64,000 bases of DNA from Ignavibacteria bacterium (GCA_020635205.1 JACKAE010000004.1:310001-374000); one strand, 5' to 3'. Positions 36,753-44,824 are shown, numbered from the stretch's first letter. Notes: generated by a model from the letters alone, not told the origin. Made by a program: numbers and translations.

Positions 36753-37118
36753 GGGGATGCTTTGGTTTCGACGGGGAGAAGATGTCGTGCGGTTGCGCTG
36801 TCGCACCTGCTCATTGGGTGCGTTATCCCACGATGAGCAAACTAGTAAATGCGGACTCCTACGAGTACCGTCTCGCTGCGTAAATAAACCGGCGAGCATC
36901 TGTCAGGAATTTGTCTAATGGTTCCGAAACGGGTGTCAACTTTAGTTAGACTGGCTGGTGCAACGAGTAGAGGTTGCACAAGTGAGATTTTTTCTACTGG
37001 TCTGCCTGAAGCCCTGTCAATCGGGATGACGGCGGGCGAGATTTAAATAGGTTGACTATGCAGCGTAGACGCCTCACGAATCACTCTTCGGACGCGGGTT
37101 CGAATCCCGCCATCTCCA
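36753..37118 (+). ncRNA. ssrA: tmRNA (SsrA)
   Basis: A 366-nt tmRNA that rescues stalled ribosomes. The 5' end GGGGATG pairs with CATCTCC near the 3' end, the 5' half has the tRNA-like GGTTTCGACGGGG, and the T-arm GCGGGTTCGAATCCCGC ends in CATCTCCA; CCA is not encoded. The tag reading frame lies at 36850-36883. By alignment of the upstream UAGU to E. coli, AAT is the resume codon, giving tag (A)NADSYEYRLAA before TAA. A terminator follows at 37189. Confidence 0.95.
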
Positions 37119-37188
37119 CGAATCGAGTTGTGAGTTCATTGAGTTGAGAGTGTGTAGAGTTGGATTGCGAGGGGAATCGAGAATCGTA

Positions 37189-37216
37189 GGGGGCAAAAAA
37201 CGTTGCCCCTTCTTCC
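37189..37216 (+). terminator. Terminator after tmRNA
   Basis: A GGGGCAA stem with complement TTGCCCC, 6-nt loop, followed by TTCTTCC. About 70 bp after the tmRNA 3' end. Confidence 0.65.
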
Positions 37217-37303
37217 CAATCAACTCTAAAATTTGCAACCCCTCACAGTTTTTGTTTGTGGTCTCAAGCCGGAGGCGGCTATATTTGCCCCTCATTTGAA
37301 ATC

Positions 37304-37378
37304 GGGCGGTTAGCTCAGTTGGTTCAGAGCACCTGGTTTACACCCAGGGGGTCGGGGGTTCGAATCCCTCACCGCCCA
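37304..37378 (+). tRNA. tRNA-Val (TAC anticodon), integration site
   Basis: A 75-nt cloverleaf. The acceptor stem GGGCGGT/ACCGCCC ends in discriminator A, the D-arm is TAGCTCAGTTGGTTCAGAGC, the anticodon stem CCTGG/CCAGG surrounds loop TTTACAC, and the T-arm contains GTTCGAATC. Positions 34-36 read TAC. The sequence after it changes to short foreign genes, which fits integration at a tRNA 3' end. Confidence 0.96.
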
Positions 37379-37407
37379 CATAAATAGAAAGGCATTTTAG
37401 GCTCAAA

Positions 37408-37436
37408 AGCTCGGGTTTTTATCCGGGCTTTTTTGT
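37408..37436 (+). terminator. Terminator after tRNA-Val
   Basis: AAGCTCGG paired with CCGGGCTT (one bulge) around an AT-rich loop, then a T-run (TTTTTTG). Just after it, two copies of GGTACAAC lie about 11 bp apart (37439-37457), which may be a junction motif. Confidence 0.6.
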
Positions 37437-37481
37437 TTGGTACAACATGGGTACAACTTTTTCCATGTTAGGTGAACTGAA

Positions 37482-37700
37482 ATGAACTCAGATAAAGAGT
37501 TTGAACACTCTCTTCGCTTCAAAATCGACACAAGTAGTTTAAAAAAGCTCGGTATTACTTCCTCCCTGTTGTATAACGATCCGTCTACTTTTAGATACGT
37601 GGTAAGAAAAACAATCCCTAAATTTCGGGAAAAGGTGTTTTTGAAAATCCTTCGACATTGGGGTTGCATTATCAAACAACGCGCAGCAAAGATGGTCTGA
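37482..37700 (+). CDS. Small hypothetical protein of the element
   Basis: A 72-aa basic protein without a recognised family. A Shine-Dalgarno-like AGGTGA lies 9 nt upstream of the ATG. Its stop is 2 bp before the start of the next small gene, so the two are likely co-transcribed. Confidence 0.5.
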   Translation: MNSDKEFEHSLRFKIDTSSLKKLGITSSLLYNDPSTFRYVVRKTIPKFREKVFLKILRHWGCIIKQRAAKMV

Positions 37701-37702
37701 CC

Positions 37703-37936
37703 ATGACTACCCAAGACAAACAAGAATTCATCAGAGGCTTTAACGAAGGCTACCTGATTGCACAACACAATCCGCTCATTGCGCGATACTTGGCACAGGC
37801 AGAAATTCGTGCACCACACATAGAAGGGTTCCGGGCTGGATGGCTGCAATATCAAAATGAGCAAGCAGAAGCCGGTCTGGGCAATCATTTTGAAGATCCG
37901 CTTCAGAATAATCGCCAGTGGCCGGGGACATCCTGA
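37703..37936 (+). CDS. GFNxGY-family small protein
   Basis: A 77-aa protein with EFIRGFNEGYLIAQHNPLIARYL and IEGFRAGWLQYQNEQAE. It is clearly related to the 115-aa protein at 40718 (YVRGFNDGYDITG... FEGFRDGRDQF) and more distantly to the N-terminus of the 246-aa protein at 48513. Short proteins of this kind accompany mobilization modules in Bacteroidota; molecular role unknown. The open frame extends 45 nt upstream, but MTTQDKQ is chosen because similarity starts there. Confidence 0.6.
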   Translation: MTTQDKQEFIRGFNEGYLIAQHNPLIARYLAQAEIRAPHIEGFRAGWLQYQNEQAEAGLGNHFEDPLQNNRQWPGTS

Positions 37937-38016
37937 CACCTCTACTGCAATCCGTGCCGTTATACAGCCTCATACTTACGTTAGCCGGAGTGAAGGAGTA
38001 ACACCTAATCAAAATT

Positions 38017-38397
38017 ATGAAACGTGACTACGATCTTATCAGATTCATTCTTATTGATGTTGAAGCCGACGTTGATGAATGGTCTGATGCTGTGAATCAA
38101 CAAGCAAAAGCAGAATATGATGTCATTAATGGACACGTTGAATTGCTAGTAGATCACGGTGAGCTAAAGTATCCTACAGATAACAAAGGTCAGTATGATG
38201 TCCTCATAGATGGAACTTGGATTCCTTCTCTCTGCAAGCTCACTATGGAGGGCCATGACTTGCTGGGCAACATTCGCAATCCATCCATTTTTAAGAAGAT
38301 CAAGCAGAAAGTCGAAAATATCGGAGGTCAAGTCAGTCTTGAAATCTTCAAAACGGTGGCTGCTGAGACCTTTAAAAGCGCCGTCGGCATTTCTTGA
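38017..38397 (+). CDS. DUF2513-family protein
   Basis: A 126-aa protein with the family start MKRDYDLIRFILIDVE and the GHVELLVDHGEL... LTMEGHDLLGNIRNPSIFKKIK pattern of DUF2513, found mainly in prophages and mobile elements. It looks like a winged-helix-type fold. Function unknown. It lies in the AT-rich left arm of the element. Confidence 0.8.
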   Translation: MKRDYDLIRFILIDVEADVDEWSDAVNQQAKAEYDVINGHVELLVDHGELKYPTDNKGQYDVLIDGTWIPSLCKLTMEGHDLLGNIRNPSIFKKIKQKVENIGGQVSLEIFKTVAAETFKSAVGIS

Positions 38398-38445
38398 AGT
38401 CTACACCTTTAAAAGCTGCGTCCGCAAACCACAAGTATCAGCAAG

Positions 38446-38634
38446 CACCGGCACTACCTTCAGATAGAAAATCTACACCAATGTTGTTGAACTGCAACAA
38501 GACTTCGACACATAGCTTATCAAGTGGAACGCGCAATGCACACCTCTGGAATATGGTGCTACGGCAAAACGCCTTTACAAACAGTCCTCAATAGTGCAAA
38601 GATTCCTAAAGAAAAGGACATTCAGGCAGAGTGA
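38446..38634 (+). pseudogene. Degenerate C-terminus of an IS481-type transposase
   Basis: Reading frames joined across two stops and a frameshift give the end of an rve-type transposase: KIYTNVVELQQDFDT (stop) LIKWNAQ, then after a shift CYGKTPLQTVLNSAKIPKEKDI before TGA. This matches the usual IS481/IS3-type tail (xELQxDLDxWLxxYNxxRxHxG..CYGKTPxQT). The N-terminal two thirds and any terminal inverted repeats were not found, so it is a fragment. Confidence 0.7.
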
Positions 38635-38696
38635 TCTGACGCTCCCATAGCCCTGATAGCGCACAACATATCAGGTAAAATCTTGGATAGTACACT

Positions 38697-39416
38697 TTAG
38701 CCGATTCGTGCGATTACAACTCTCATGTTTTTAGCTTCTTTCTCAACTTTGCTATAGCTCTGCTGTGCTTCTTCAATATAGCTGCGAAAATCGTTCCTTG
38801 ATAAAGACCTACTGTATTTTTCATCTTCTACCGTGGCCTTATAAAAGGCCGCGAGGCAAATCTCAAACTTTTGGAATTCGATGTCGTAAGGGCTATTGTC
38901 AAACTTAGCAGCGACCTCACGATCAGCACCAATTCTTAACTGCTTTAACGCGAAGAGATTGTGAGCAACAACTCCATTAACTTTGTCCCCTACTTTGGAA
39001 ATCATATCTTTTGTATGATTATCAATCTTGCTCTTTGGATAACTGTGAACAGCTACTTCTGCAAGCTTTTTTTCTTCACGAATACAGCATTGATAAAAAG
39101 CATTAAACATAGATTCGACTGCCCGCCAGCACAAATCCATATGTTCAATAATTAAGGATTTCTCAGTCTCCATACGAGACTGAAGGCTTCTATCTTTATT
39201 TATCTCCAATTTTACTTGCTGAGGCATTTTAAACCCAATGAAGTATGCAGTAGCTGGAATAGCTATAAAACTCACCAAATCTGTGATTTTAATCTTCGGA
39301 TCTATAATTCCAATAGATTCATCACTTACAAAGAGAATAAATAATAATTCAAAACCAAAAATAAAACCGATCAAGCACCCATACCAAAAGGGTGTCGTCA
39401 TTCTTTTTTCTTCCAT
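38697..39416 (-). CDS. Hypothetical membrane protein with two transmembrane helices
   Basis: A 239-aa protein with an N-terminal transmembrane hairpin (FWYGCLIGFIFGFELLFILFV and LVSFIAIPATAYFIGF) and a long cytoplasmic helical domain. No family is recognised. The frame could begin eight codons earlier at a TTG; the ATG at MEEKR is preferred. AT-rich compared with the core of the element. Confidence 0.6.
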   Translation of the reverse strand: MEEKRMTTPFWYGCLIGFIFGFELLFILFVSDESIGIIDPKIKITDLVSFIAIPATAYFIGFKMPQQVKLEINKDRSLQSRMETEKSLIIEHMDLCWRAVESMFNAFYQCCIREEKKLAEVAVHSYPKSKIDNHTKDMISKVGDKVNGVVAHNLFALKQLRIGADREVAAKFDNSPYDIEFQKFEICLAAFYKATVEDEKYSRSLSRNDFRSYIEEAQQSYSKVEKEAKNMRVVIARIG

Positions 39417-39598
39417 GATAAATCTATTTATTTCCAACAACTATCGCGTAGAATCATGCAACTTAGAGATCATATAGGGATACATACACGCAGACAATGG
39501 AATCGAAAGAGAGAGACAGTTCCTTTTAACTTCTAATTTTGCCCGTTTGTAAAGTATGATGTATCGCAAACTGATTGTGCGCGAGTATAAACAGCTTA

Positions 39599-40129
39599 TT
39601 ACCCTATGATACGTCGGATGTCATTGATAAGAATTTGAGTGCCATATTCATTATCTGCTTTAACTTCTAAGAATTCCTTGAAACCAACCACATCTATGAC
39701 CCTCTGTATTCTTTCTTTCAGATCCGTATCTTTCACTTCTTCTTTCCATTTTTTCAAATAGTCTCTGAGATCAGCAAAAGCCGAATTCATTATTGGGTTT
39801 GTAAAACCTACAACGCCTTCAAAATCGAGAACGAGTTTACCTTCACCTTTTTGTAAAGCATCTTTAACACTATCAATTATCATCTGCCTAAATATAGATC
39901 CTGATTCTACATCATCGTCTCCAAGAGTGCAAAGATTTGTGGAATTGTATTCCGCTACAAGCTTATTGAACATTTTCAAACCACCGGACATATCTTGTTC
40001 CTTCTTTCTAAAATTATCAATTACATTTTTATTGCTTTCATGTATGCTTTCATCGTTGAATACCTTTTCTCGTCTTCTCCTTGATTTATTGCATATCTTT
40101 TGTATTATTGTTAATAATATATTTTTCAT
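39599..40129 (-). CDS. STAS-like (DUF4325) domain protein
   Basis: A 176-aa protein whose C-terminal half matches the STAS-like DUF4325 domain: GSIFRQMIIDSVKDAL... then GKLVLDFEGVVGFTNPIMNSAFADL, as in anti-sigma-antagonist-like folds often found on mobile elements. The N-terminal half is basic and helical. An ATG giving 176 aa is preferred to a TTG 11 codons earlier. Very AT-rich. Confidence 0.7.
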   Translation of the reverse strand: MKNILLTIIQKICNKSRRRREKVFNDESIHESNKNVIDNFRKKEQDMSGGLKMFNKLVAEYNSTNLCTLGDDDVESGSIFRQMIIDSVKDALQKGEGKLVLDFEGVVGFTNPIMNSAFADLRDYLKKWKEEVKDTDLKERIQRVIDVVGFKEFLEVKADNEYGTQILINDIRRIIG

Positions 40130-40445
40130 ATTGCTTTCTTTAGCCCTCTTCACAATTCTCAATCAACTCTGAGAAATATAAAGCCATTGAGACATTAAGT
40201 CAAGAACTTGGCTTTCGTTTAAATCGAAGCGTTAGTGATGCTTATTGGACTTTGATTCTCACGCAACGATGGATATGAGAATAGATTGTTGCAGTTTTTG
40301 AGATTCAACGAATCTGCCATCAATACGTAAGAATTCAGGGTTTCCCCTGATATGAATTCTCCCCCCTCTCCCCTACCTTTCCGATCAATCTTTCTGTAGT
40401 AGAACTGTAGTATTCCCCTTCCTATTTAACCTTCTATGTTGTGGC
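40130..40445. other. Intergenic region at the low/high GC boundary
   Basis: 316 bp with no coding potential that can be supported. It marks the transition from the AT-rich left arm to the GC-rich mobilization module and should hold the promoter of the rightward module. No convincing -35/-10 pair was found by eye. Confidence 0.5.
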
Positions 40446-40715
40446 ATGGAAATTATCTGTCTTGAAGAAACGGCGTTTTATGCGCTGATTGAGCAGGTGG
40501 TATTGCGCTTGCAGGAACTGCATGGTGCGAAACCTGATAAGTGGGTGAATGAGGCGGAAGCCATGCGTTTGCTCAATATCAAGTCGAAAACGACCCTGCA
40601 AGAGTATCGGGATCGGGGGAAAATCCGGTTTTCGCAGCCGCGCAAGCGGATCATTCTGTATGACCGGGACTCGATTGATGCCTTCCTCGAACAACATGCA
40701 CGGGAGACCTTTTAA
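40446..40715 (+). CDS. Small HTH (MerR/excisionase-like) DNA-binding protein
   Basis: An 89-aa protein with a helix-turn-helix of the HTH_17/excisionase kind: WVNEAEAMRLLNIKSKTTLQEYRDRGKIRFSQPRKRIILYDRDSIDAFL, giving helix, recognition helix and wing. Common next to mobilization genes in Bacteroidota. It may regulate the module or act as an accessory protein for excision or relaxosome assembly. Followed 2 bp later by the next gene. Confidence 0.75.
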   Translation: MEIICLEETAFYALIEQVVLRLQELHGAKPDKWVNEAEAMRLLNIKSKTTLQEYRDRGKIRFSQPRKRIILYDRDSIDAFLEQHARETF

Positions 40716-40717
40716 CC

Positions 40718-41065
40718 ATGAATGATGAAACGATTGACGCAATGGAAAGAGATTATGTGCGGGGATTTAATGATGGCTACGACATCACCGGACGTCTGCC
40801 AGAGCTGGCGCGGCAGTTGTCGCACCATAGCCTTTCTAACCCTTGGTTCGAGGGATTCCGGGATGGGCGGGATCAGTTTGTGCGCGATCAGGCAAAGGAG
40901 ATGCGCCCCTCTTGGCTTCAGGGTGATCGCACTAATACGGACAGCGTAGAACCGGGGCATGATCGGGACGCGGGGCATAGCATAGACCGGCAAGAAAAGA
41001 CCGCACCTCATGACCAAGACCGACCCGCTCCACCACAAGACCGGGATCAGGAGCATGAGCGATAG
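40718..41065 (+). CDS. GFNDGY-family small protein
   Basis: A 115-aa protein: YVRGFNDGYDITGRLPELARQLSHH and WFEGFRDGRDQFVRDQAKE, then a low-complexity Arg/Asp/His-rich tail. It is paralogous to the 77-aa protein at 37703 and both flank mobilization-associated genes. The coupling protein start codon lies inside its 3' end. Function unknown. Confidence 0.65.
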   Translation: MNDETIDAMERDYVRGFNDGYDITGRLPELARQLSHHSLSNPWFEGFRDGRDQFVRDQAKEMRPSWLQGDRTNTDSVEPGHDRDAGHSIDRQEKTAPHDQDRPAPPQDRDQEHER

Positions 41066-42551
41066 GAACGGTTTGCAGACCACATTCAATCTTGACCTTC
41101 CTCTCATTGATTTTGCGGGGAGTGCGTGGACGGTTCGGAATGCCGTGGAGGGTGTGCAGATATTCGGGGGGATCGGGTCTGGCAAGACGTCGGGTTCTGG
41201 CCGGATGCTGGCCTTGAAATATCTGTCTGCCGGGTTTGGGGGATTGGTGCTGACGGCCAAGCCGGATGAGAAAGACCTGTGGCAAGACTACTGTGCCGCA
41301 GCCGGACGGCGTGAAGATCTGATGATCGTCGAGCCGGGTGGTGAACATACGTTCAACTTTCTAACCTATGAGGGGCAAGGCGGGAATACGGAGAATATCG
41401 TTCAAGTCCTGAAAACCGTCATACAGGCCAGCGAAGAAAAGGCCAGTGGAGCCAAGCAAGACCCCTTCTGGGAGACGGCACTGGACATGCTGATCTTCCA
41501 CATCATTGATCTCTGCCAGTTGGCCTATGGAGAGGTGACGCTCCAGACGCTCTACGATATTGTCCAGACACTCCCCGGCCAGACGGAAGGTGCTGCCGTG
41601 CAAGAAGGCGCGTTCCACAAAGCCTATGCCGCAGCCCTCAACCGCGTGGACGGACAAGTCACCGCGTGGGAGGCAGCGCAATCCACCGACAGGCTGGCAC
41701 AGTTGCAAAGCCAGTTTGCCTATGATGCCGCTGTCTGTCAGGATATGCCCGATGCACGTCTGTTAAAGTTCGTCGATCAGTTCTTTCACGAGACCTACGG
41801 CAACCTTTCGGAGAAGACCCGCTCCATCATCGACTTTTCCTTTTCGGGATTTTTGTTCCGCTTGCTCCGCGAACCTGTCTTTTCTCTCTTCTGTCAGGGG
41901 ATATCCACCTTCACACCGGAGGATTGCCTTGATGGCAAGATCATCCTCCTGAACCTGCCGGTCAAGATATATCACAAGGTGGGACGGGACTGCCAGATCA
42001 TGTTCAAGTATATCTGGCAACGCGCCATGGAGAAACGACGGATCGCGGAGAATGGCAGACCGGTCTTTCTCTGGGGGGATGAGGCACAGAACTTTCTCCA
42101 TGAGTACGACGCGGAATATCAGGCAACGGCACGGAGCAGCAGGATTGCGACGGTCTATATCTCCCAGAACTTACCCAACTATCACGCCAATATGGGGGGT
42201 GCAAAGTCAGACTTCCGGGTCAAGAGCTTTCTCGGCACGCTCTCCACAAAGGTCTTTCACGCCAATGCGGACAAGGACACCAACGACTATGCCTCGGCAC
42301 TCATCGGCGAGGGTTTCTTTGAAGAGACCTCCCGCCAGACCTCCGTCTCCGGTGAGTTTTCCTCCTCCAAGACCAAGAGCCTTAAGATCGACCGGATTAT
42401 CAGGCCGGAAGAATTCCCGCGCCTGAAAACGGGTGGCACGAAGAACAAGGGTCGTGTTGCCGCATACGTTCACTTTCAGGGCAATGTCCTGAACACGGAC
42501 GAGAGCTTTATCAAGGCACATTTCGACCAGAACTATACACCAACGATGTAG
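41055..42551 (+). CDS. Type IV coupling protein (TraD/VirD4-like), no transmembrane domain
   Basis: A 498-aa DNA-translocating ATPase that links the relaxosome to a conjugation channel. Walker A is GGIGSGKT (about 38-45), with Walker B-like PVFLWGDEAQNF near 334 and a TraM-recognition/AAA-like C-terminal region with TVYISQNLPNY. The N-terminal transmembrane hairpin usual in VirD4/TraG is absent. An alternative start 45 nt earlier adds a non-hydrophobic peptide. The next gene encodes a membrane protein that may supply the anchor. Confidence 0.88.
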   Translation: MSDRNGLQTTFNLDLPLIDFAGSAWTVRNAVEGVQIFGGIGSGKTSGSGRMLALKYLSAGFGGLVLTAKPDEKDLWQDYCAAAGRREDLMIVEPGGEHTFNFLTYEGQGGNTENIVQVLKTVIQASEEKASGAKQDPFWETALDMLIFHIIDLCQLAYGEVTLQTLYDIVQTLPGQTEGAAVQEGAFHKAYAAALNRVDGQVTAWEAAQSTDRLAQLQSQFAYDAAVCQDMPDARLLKFVDQFFHETYGNLSEKTRSIIDFSFSGFLFRLLREPVFSLFCQGISTFTPEDCLDGKIILLNLPVKIYHKVGRDCQIMFKYIWQRAMEKRRIAENGRPVFLWGDEAQNFLHEYDAEYQATARSSRIATVYISQNLPNYHANMGGAKSDFRVKSFLGTLSTKVFHANADKDTNDYASALIGEGFFEETSRQTSVSGEFSSSKTKSLKIDRIIRPEEFPRLKTGGTKNKGRVAAYVHFQGNVLNTDESFIKAHFDQNYTPTM

Positions 42552-42562
42552 GAGTCCCTCAC

Positions 42563-43384
42563 ATGGAAAAGCACAGAAACAGAAGCAGGAGATCAGTGAC
42601 TGGCCGTAGCGAGAGTGCCGTAGTGCAGATGATTCTCGGTGTGTTTGAACTCTTCGCCTCCCCCGGACGCGCATTGATTGAAGTCTTTATCCGCAAGAAT
42701 TTCGGGGAGCGGTACTTCCGGCTCTCTACGGTGATCGGCACGTTTCTTTTCTTCGCCATGCTTCCCTTCTGGTCATACATCCTCCTCGGTTTCTTTTCCC
42801 TCGTGTCACCCTTGCCCGGCAGTATGCGTGGAGAGCTTGATGCCGTCTATGCACAGGAAAACATCTGGATGAAGTTCCTGGGCTTGTATATCTATTTGGT
42901 GTTTTTCCTCTGGAAGGGCATTCAGCATTACAAGGCGATGAAAGATCGACCCTCTGCACTTGAAGTACCCCGGTTCAGTTACTACAGCGGCAATAAACTC
43001 CCCTTCTTTTGGAACCTCGAGATTGGCGGAAGAAAAGGTGATCCCCGCATCATCGAGTGCTGGCTGGAGCCTGCCCCATTCTTTATTGGTGGCATCGTCC
43101 TGACCCTGATCGGACAGGCATTGGGACCGGTGCTGGTCTTCAGCAGCATCGTCTATTCCGTCAGCTACTACGTCGCCTACCGGGAATCCGACAACAACAT
43201 CATGGACATGATCGACCTGAAGATCATCAATGAGGAACTGGAGAACACCTTCCTCTACGACAAGGACGAGCAGGAGACACGGGGCTATCGGTTCTTAGGC
43301 CGCAAGCCCAATGACCCGGAGATGCGAAAGGCTCTGTTCGACATGATGACCGAAGAAGAAGAGGACGCCCCATTAGTACTATAG
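42563..43384 (+). CDS. Membrane protein next to coupling protein
   Basis: A 273-aa protein with three to four transmembrane segments (about 55-85, 102-120 and 170-207) and an acidic C-terminus ending MMTEEEEDAPLVL. No family is recognised. The 11-bp gap after the coupling protein suggests they work together. The C-terminal coding end is repeated after the next gene (44263-44301), so the original 3' end appears to have been duplicated when that gene was inserted. Confidence 0.65.
   Translation: MEKHRNRSRRSVTGRSESAVVQMILGVFELFASPGRALIEVFIRKNFGERYFRLSTVIGTFLFFAMLPFWSYILLGFFSLVSPLPGSMRGELDAVYAQENIWMKFLGLYIYLVFFLWKGIQHYKAMKDRPSALEVPRFSYYSGNKLPFFWNLEIGGRKGDPRIIECWLEPAPFFIGGIVLTLIGQALGPVLVFSSIVYSVSYYVAYRESDNNIMDMIDLKIINEELENTFLYDKDEQETRGYRFLGRKPNDPEMRKALFDMMTEEEEDAPLVL
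43343..43384. repeat. Duplicated 3' end of membrane gene, copy 1
   Basis: The coding end ATGATGACCGAAGAAGAA... of the membrane gene. A close copy at 44263-44301, shorter by one GAA codon and ending CTGGTCAGTTAA, lies on the far side of the inserted outer-membrane gene. Confidence 0.85.
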
Positions 43385-43437
43385 CGTATATACTGCACTT
43401 AACCAAACAGACAAACTTCTACAGGGACACAAGCAAC

Positions 43438-44253
43438 ATGAATACATTAACACTTCGATCGAACAGGGTGTCAATGATCCTGCCTTACATACTTTTGCTC
43501 TCAGTTTCCAATTACTGCTTAGCTCAAAGCTTTGTTACTGAGTTCCCCTTTCGGAATGAGCCTACGAGTTCTGGTTATCAAATGTTTGCCGGAAGTCTTC
43601 CTAACCCCGACTTGAAGCCTCTTGTACTCTCTCCACTGGTAAAAGCTAGAATCGGCGAACCGTCTCTTTATGCTCTTGCTCCGAACATCTCTGCATCAGA
43701 GACTCTCGTCATAAGTCCACAGAGCGGGGCTTCAAGGTTGGCATTCAGTGCTAATCTGGATATTGATGCACCCTTTTCAGCTACATCAGACAGTCAGAAT
43801 GTCCGAAACATTTTGGAAGCACGCGGCAATTTCAACTTTGAGCTTTCTGTAAAAGGGGGGTTATTCGGTGGAATAGATACAGGCACATCCAAAGCATCAC
43901 GTGGCGTAGTGTTAGGGTTTTCTGGATCTTTCGCAGCTCAATCGTCAACAGATTCTCTTGCTGATAAAACTTTTACGAGTGCTTTTCTCTCATACAATGC
44001 TTCCCTTAGTGGATGGTTCAGTAGTCTTTATCTAGGTGTGAAATTCGAGCAGTATAAGATGTTTGGTAAGAATGGAGACTTCAAAGATCTATTTGAACAC
44101 ATTGTACAAGATGGCGTCCTCTCAGTTTTACTCGCTGTTCCTGTAGAAAATGCATACCTACAAATAGGCTACCTTTTTCCTCTAAGTGAAGACGATTTTG
44201 ATGAAAATGGTCTTGATATTGGCTTCGGCCTTCTCTTTACTCCTTTTTATTAG
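43438..44253 (+). CDS. Hypothetical secreted or outer-membrane protein, inserted cargo
   Basis: A 271-aa exported protein. The signal peptide (MILPYILLLSVSNYCLAQ) ends near residue 30. The rest is rich in alternating beta strands (NFNFELSVKGGLFGG..., SLYLGVKFEQYKMF, AYLQIGYLFPL, DIGFGLLFTPFY ending in aromatic F-Y), as in small outer-membrane barrels. Its lower GC and its position between two copies of the neighbour's 3' end mark it as a later insertion. No family assigned. Confidence 0.65.
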   Translation: MNTLTLRSNRVSMILPYILLLSVSNYCLAQSFVTEFPFRNEPTSSGYQMFAGSLPNPDLKPLVLSPLVKARIGEPSLYALAPNISASETLVISPQSGASRLAFSANLDIDAPFSATSDSQNVRNILEARGNFNFELSVKGGLFGGIDTGTSKASRGVVLGFSGSFAAQSSTDSLADKTFTSAFLSYNASLSGWFSSLYLGVKFEQYKMFGKNGDFKDLFEHIVQDGVLSVLLAVPVENAYLQIGYLFPLSEDDFDENGLDIGFGLLFTPFY

Positions 44254-44262
44254 TATGTACAT

Positions 44263-44301
44263 ATGATGACCGAAGAAGAGGACGCCCCTCTGGTCAGTTA
44301 A
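44263..44301. repeat. Duplicated 3' end of membrane gene, copy 2
   Basis: Second copy of the membrane gene 3' end, still open as a 12-codon frame MMTEEEDAPLVS followed by TAA. It probably represents the original end of that gene before the insertion. Confidence 0.85.
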
Positions 44302-44323
44302 CCACCCCTATCCTTGAACGATC

Positions 44324-44725
44324 GTGGCATTCAACCAGACACTCTATACGGCGGCTCGCGCTCTTGCCGTGAGCGTGGAGGGGTTACACCCCCTCCCGCT
44401 CACCGCACCCCGTTCTGAACTGATGCGACGGGTGCAGGAGATTGAATCGGTGCAGCGTGACACAATGACGGTGCAGCATATTGTCTCGACGAACCTGAGC
44501 AGGCTCGACGGGATGGAGGCCACCTACCTGCTGGATCGCACCCGGCTGATCTTCATGATCCTCGGCGATCATATTCAGGAAGTACGGGAGGCCATTATGT
44601 GGGGTCGGATAAATATTCCTCCCGCCCGCTTCGCACTGCCGGAGTATAACCAGGAACTCCTCTTGACCGCCGTTTCGGAGATCGTCGCAACGTGCCAGGT
44701 CTATCGTGATAAATCAACGGGATAA
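44324..44725 (+). CDS. Hypothetical helical protein
   Basis: A 133-aa protein, GTG start, rich in helices with no transmembrane segments. Sequence such as RVQEIESVQRDTMTVQHIVSTNLSRLDGMEATYLLDRTRLIF is not assigned to a family. Its position before the candidate transfer origin suggests a relaxosome accessory role, but there is no direct evidence. Confidence 0.5.
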   Translation: MAFNQTLYTAARALAVSVEGLHPLPLTAPRSELMRRVQEIESVQRDTMTVQHIVSTNLSRLDGMEATYLLDRTRLIFMILGDHIQEVREAIMWGRINIPPARFALPEYNQELLLTAVSEIVATCQVYRDKSTG

Positions 44726-44738
44726 CCCTTCCCTTTTG

Positions 44739-44758
44739 CCCTTAGGCTAACCTAAGGG
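44739..44758. repeat. Inverted repeat CCCTTAGG-CTAA-CCTAAGGG
   Basis: A perfect 8-bp-arm hairpin, 14 bp after the upstream gene. It could be part of a transfer origin or a weak terminator without a T-run. Confidence 0.85.
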
Positions 44759-44779
44759 AAGACGTCTGATGGGTTTTAT

Positions 44780-44824
44780 TTAACGGACGTTATCGAGGCT
44801 GTGAGATTAACGGGCGTTATCGGG
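44780..44824. repeat. Two palindromic direct repeats, 27 bp period
   Basis: TTAACGGACGTTATCGAG at 44780-44797 and TTAACGGGCGTTATCGGG at 44807-44824. Each contains the dyad TAACG-NN-CGTTA. Two in-phase dyads 27 bp apart look like binding sites for a dimeric protein, such as a relaxosome accessory factor or repressor. Confidence 0.8.

Noticed and set aside
36674..36883. 69-aa open frame ending in ...YRLAA
   Set aside because: This is the tmRNA tag frame read through tmRNA sequence, not a gene.
37081..37118. A tRNA-like 3' half
   Set aside because: It is the 3' end of tmRNA; no matching 5' tRNA half is adjacent.
38394..38594. 66-aa plus-strand frame
   Set aside because: It covers the decayed transposase in the wrong frame.
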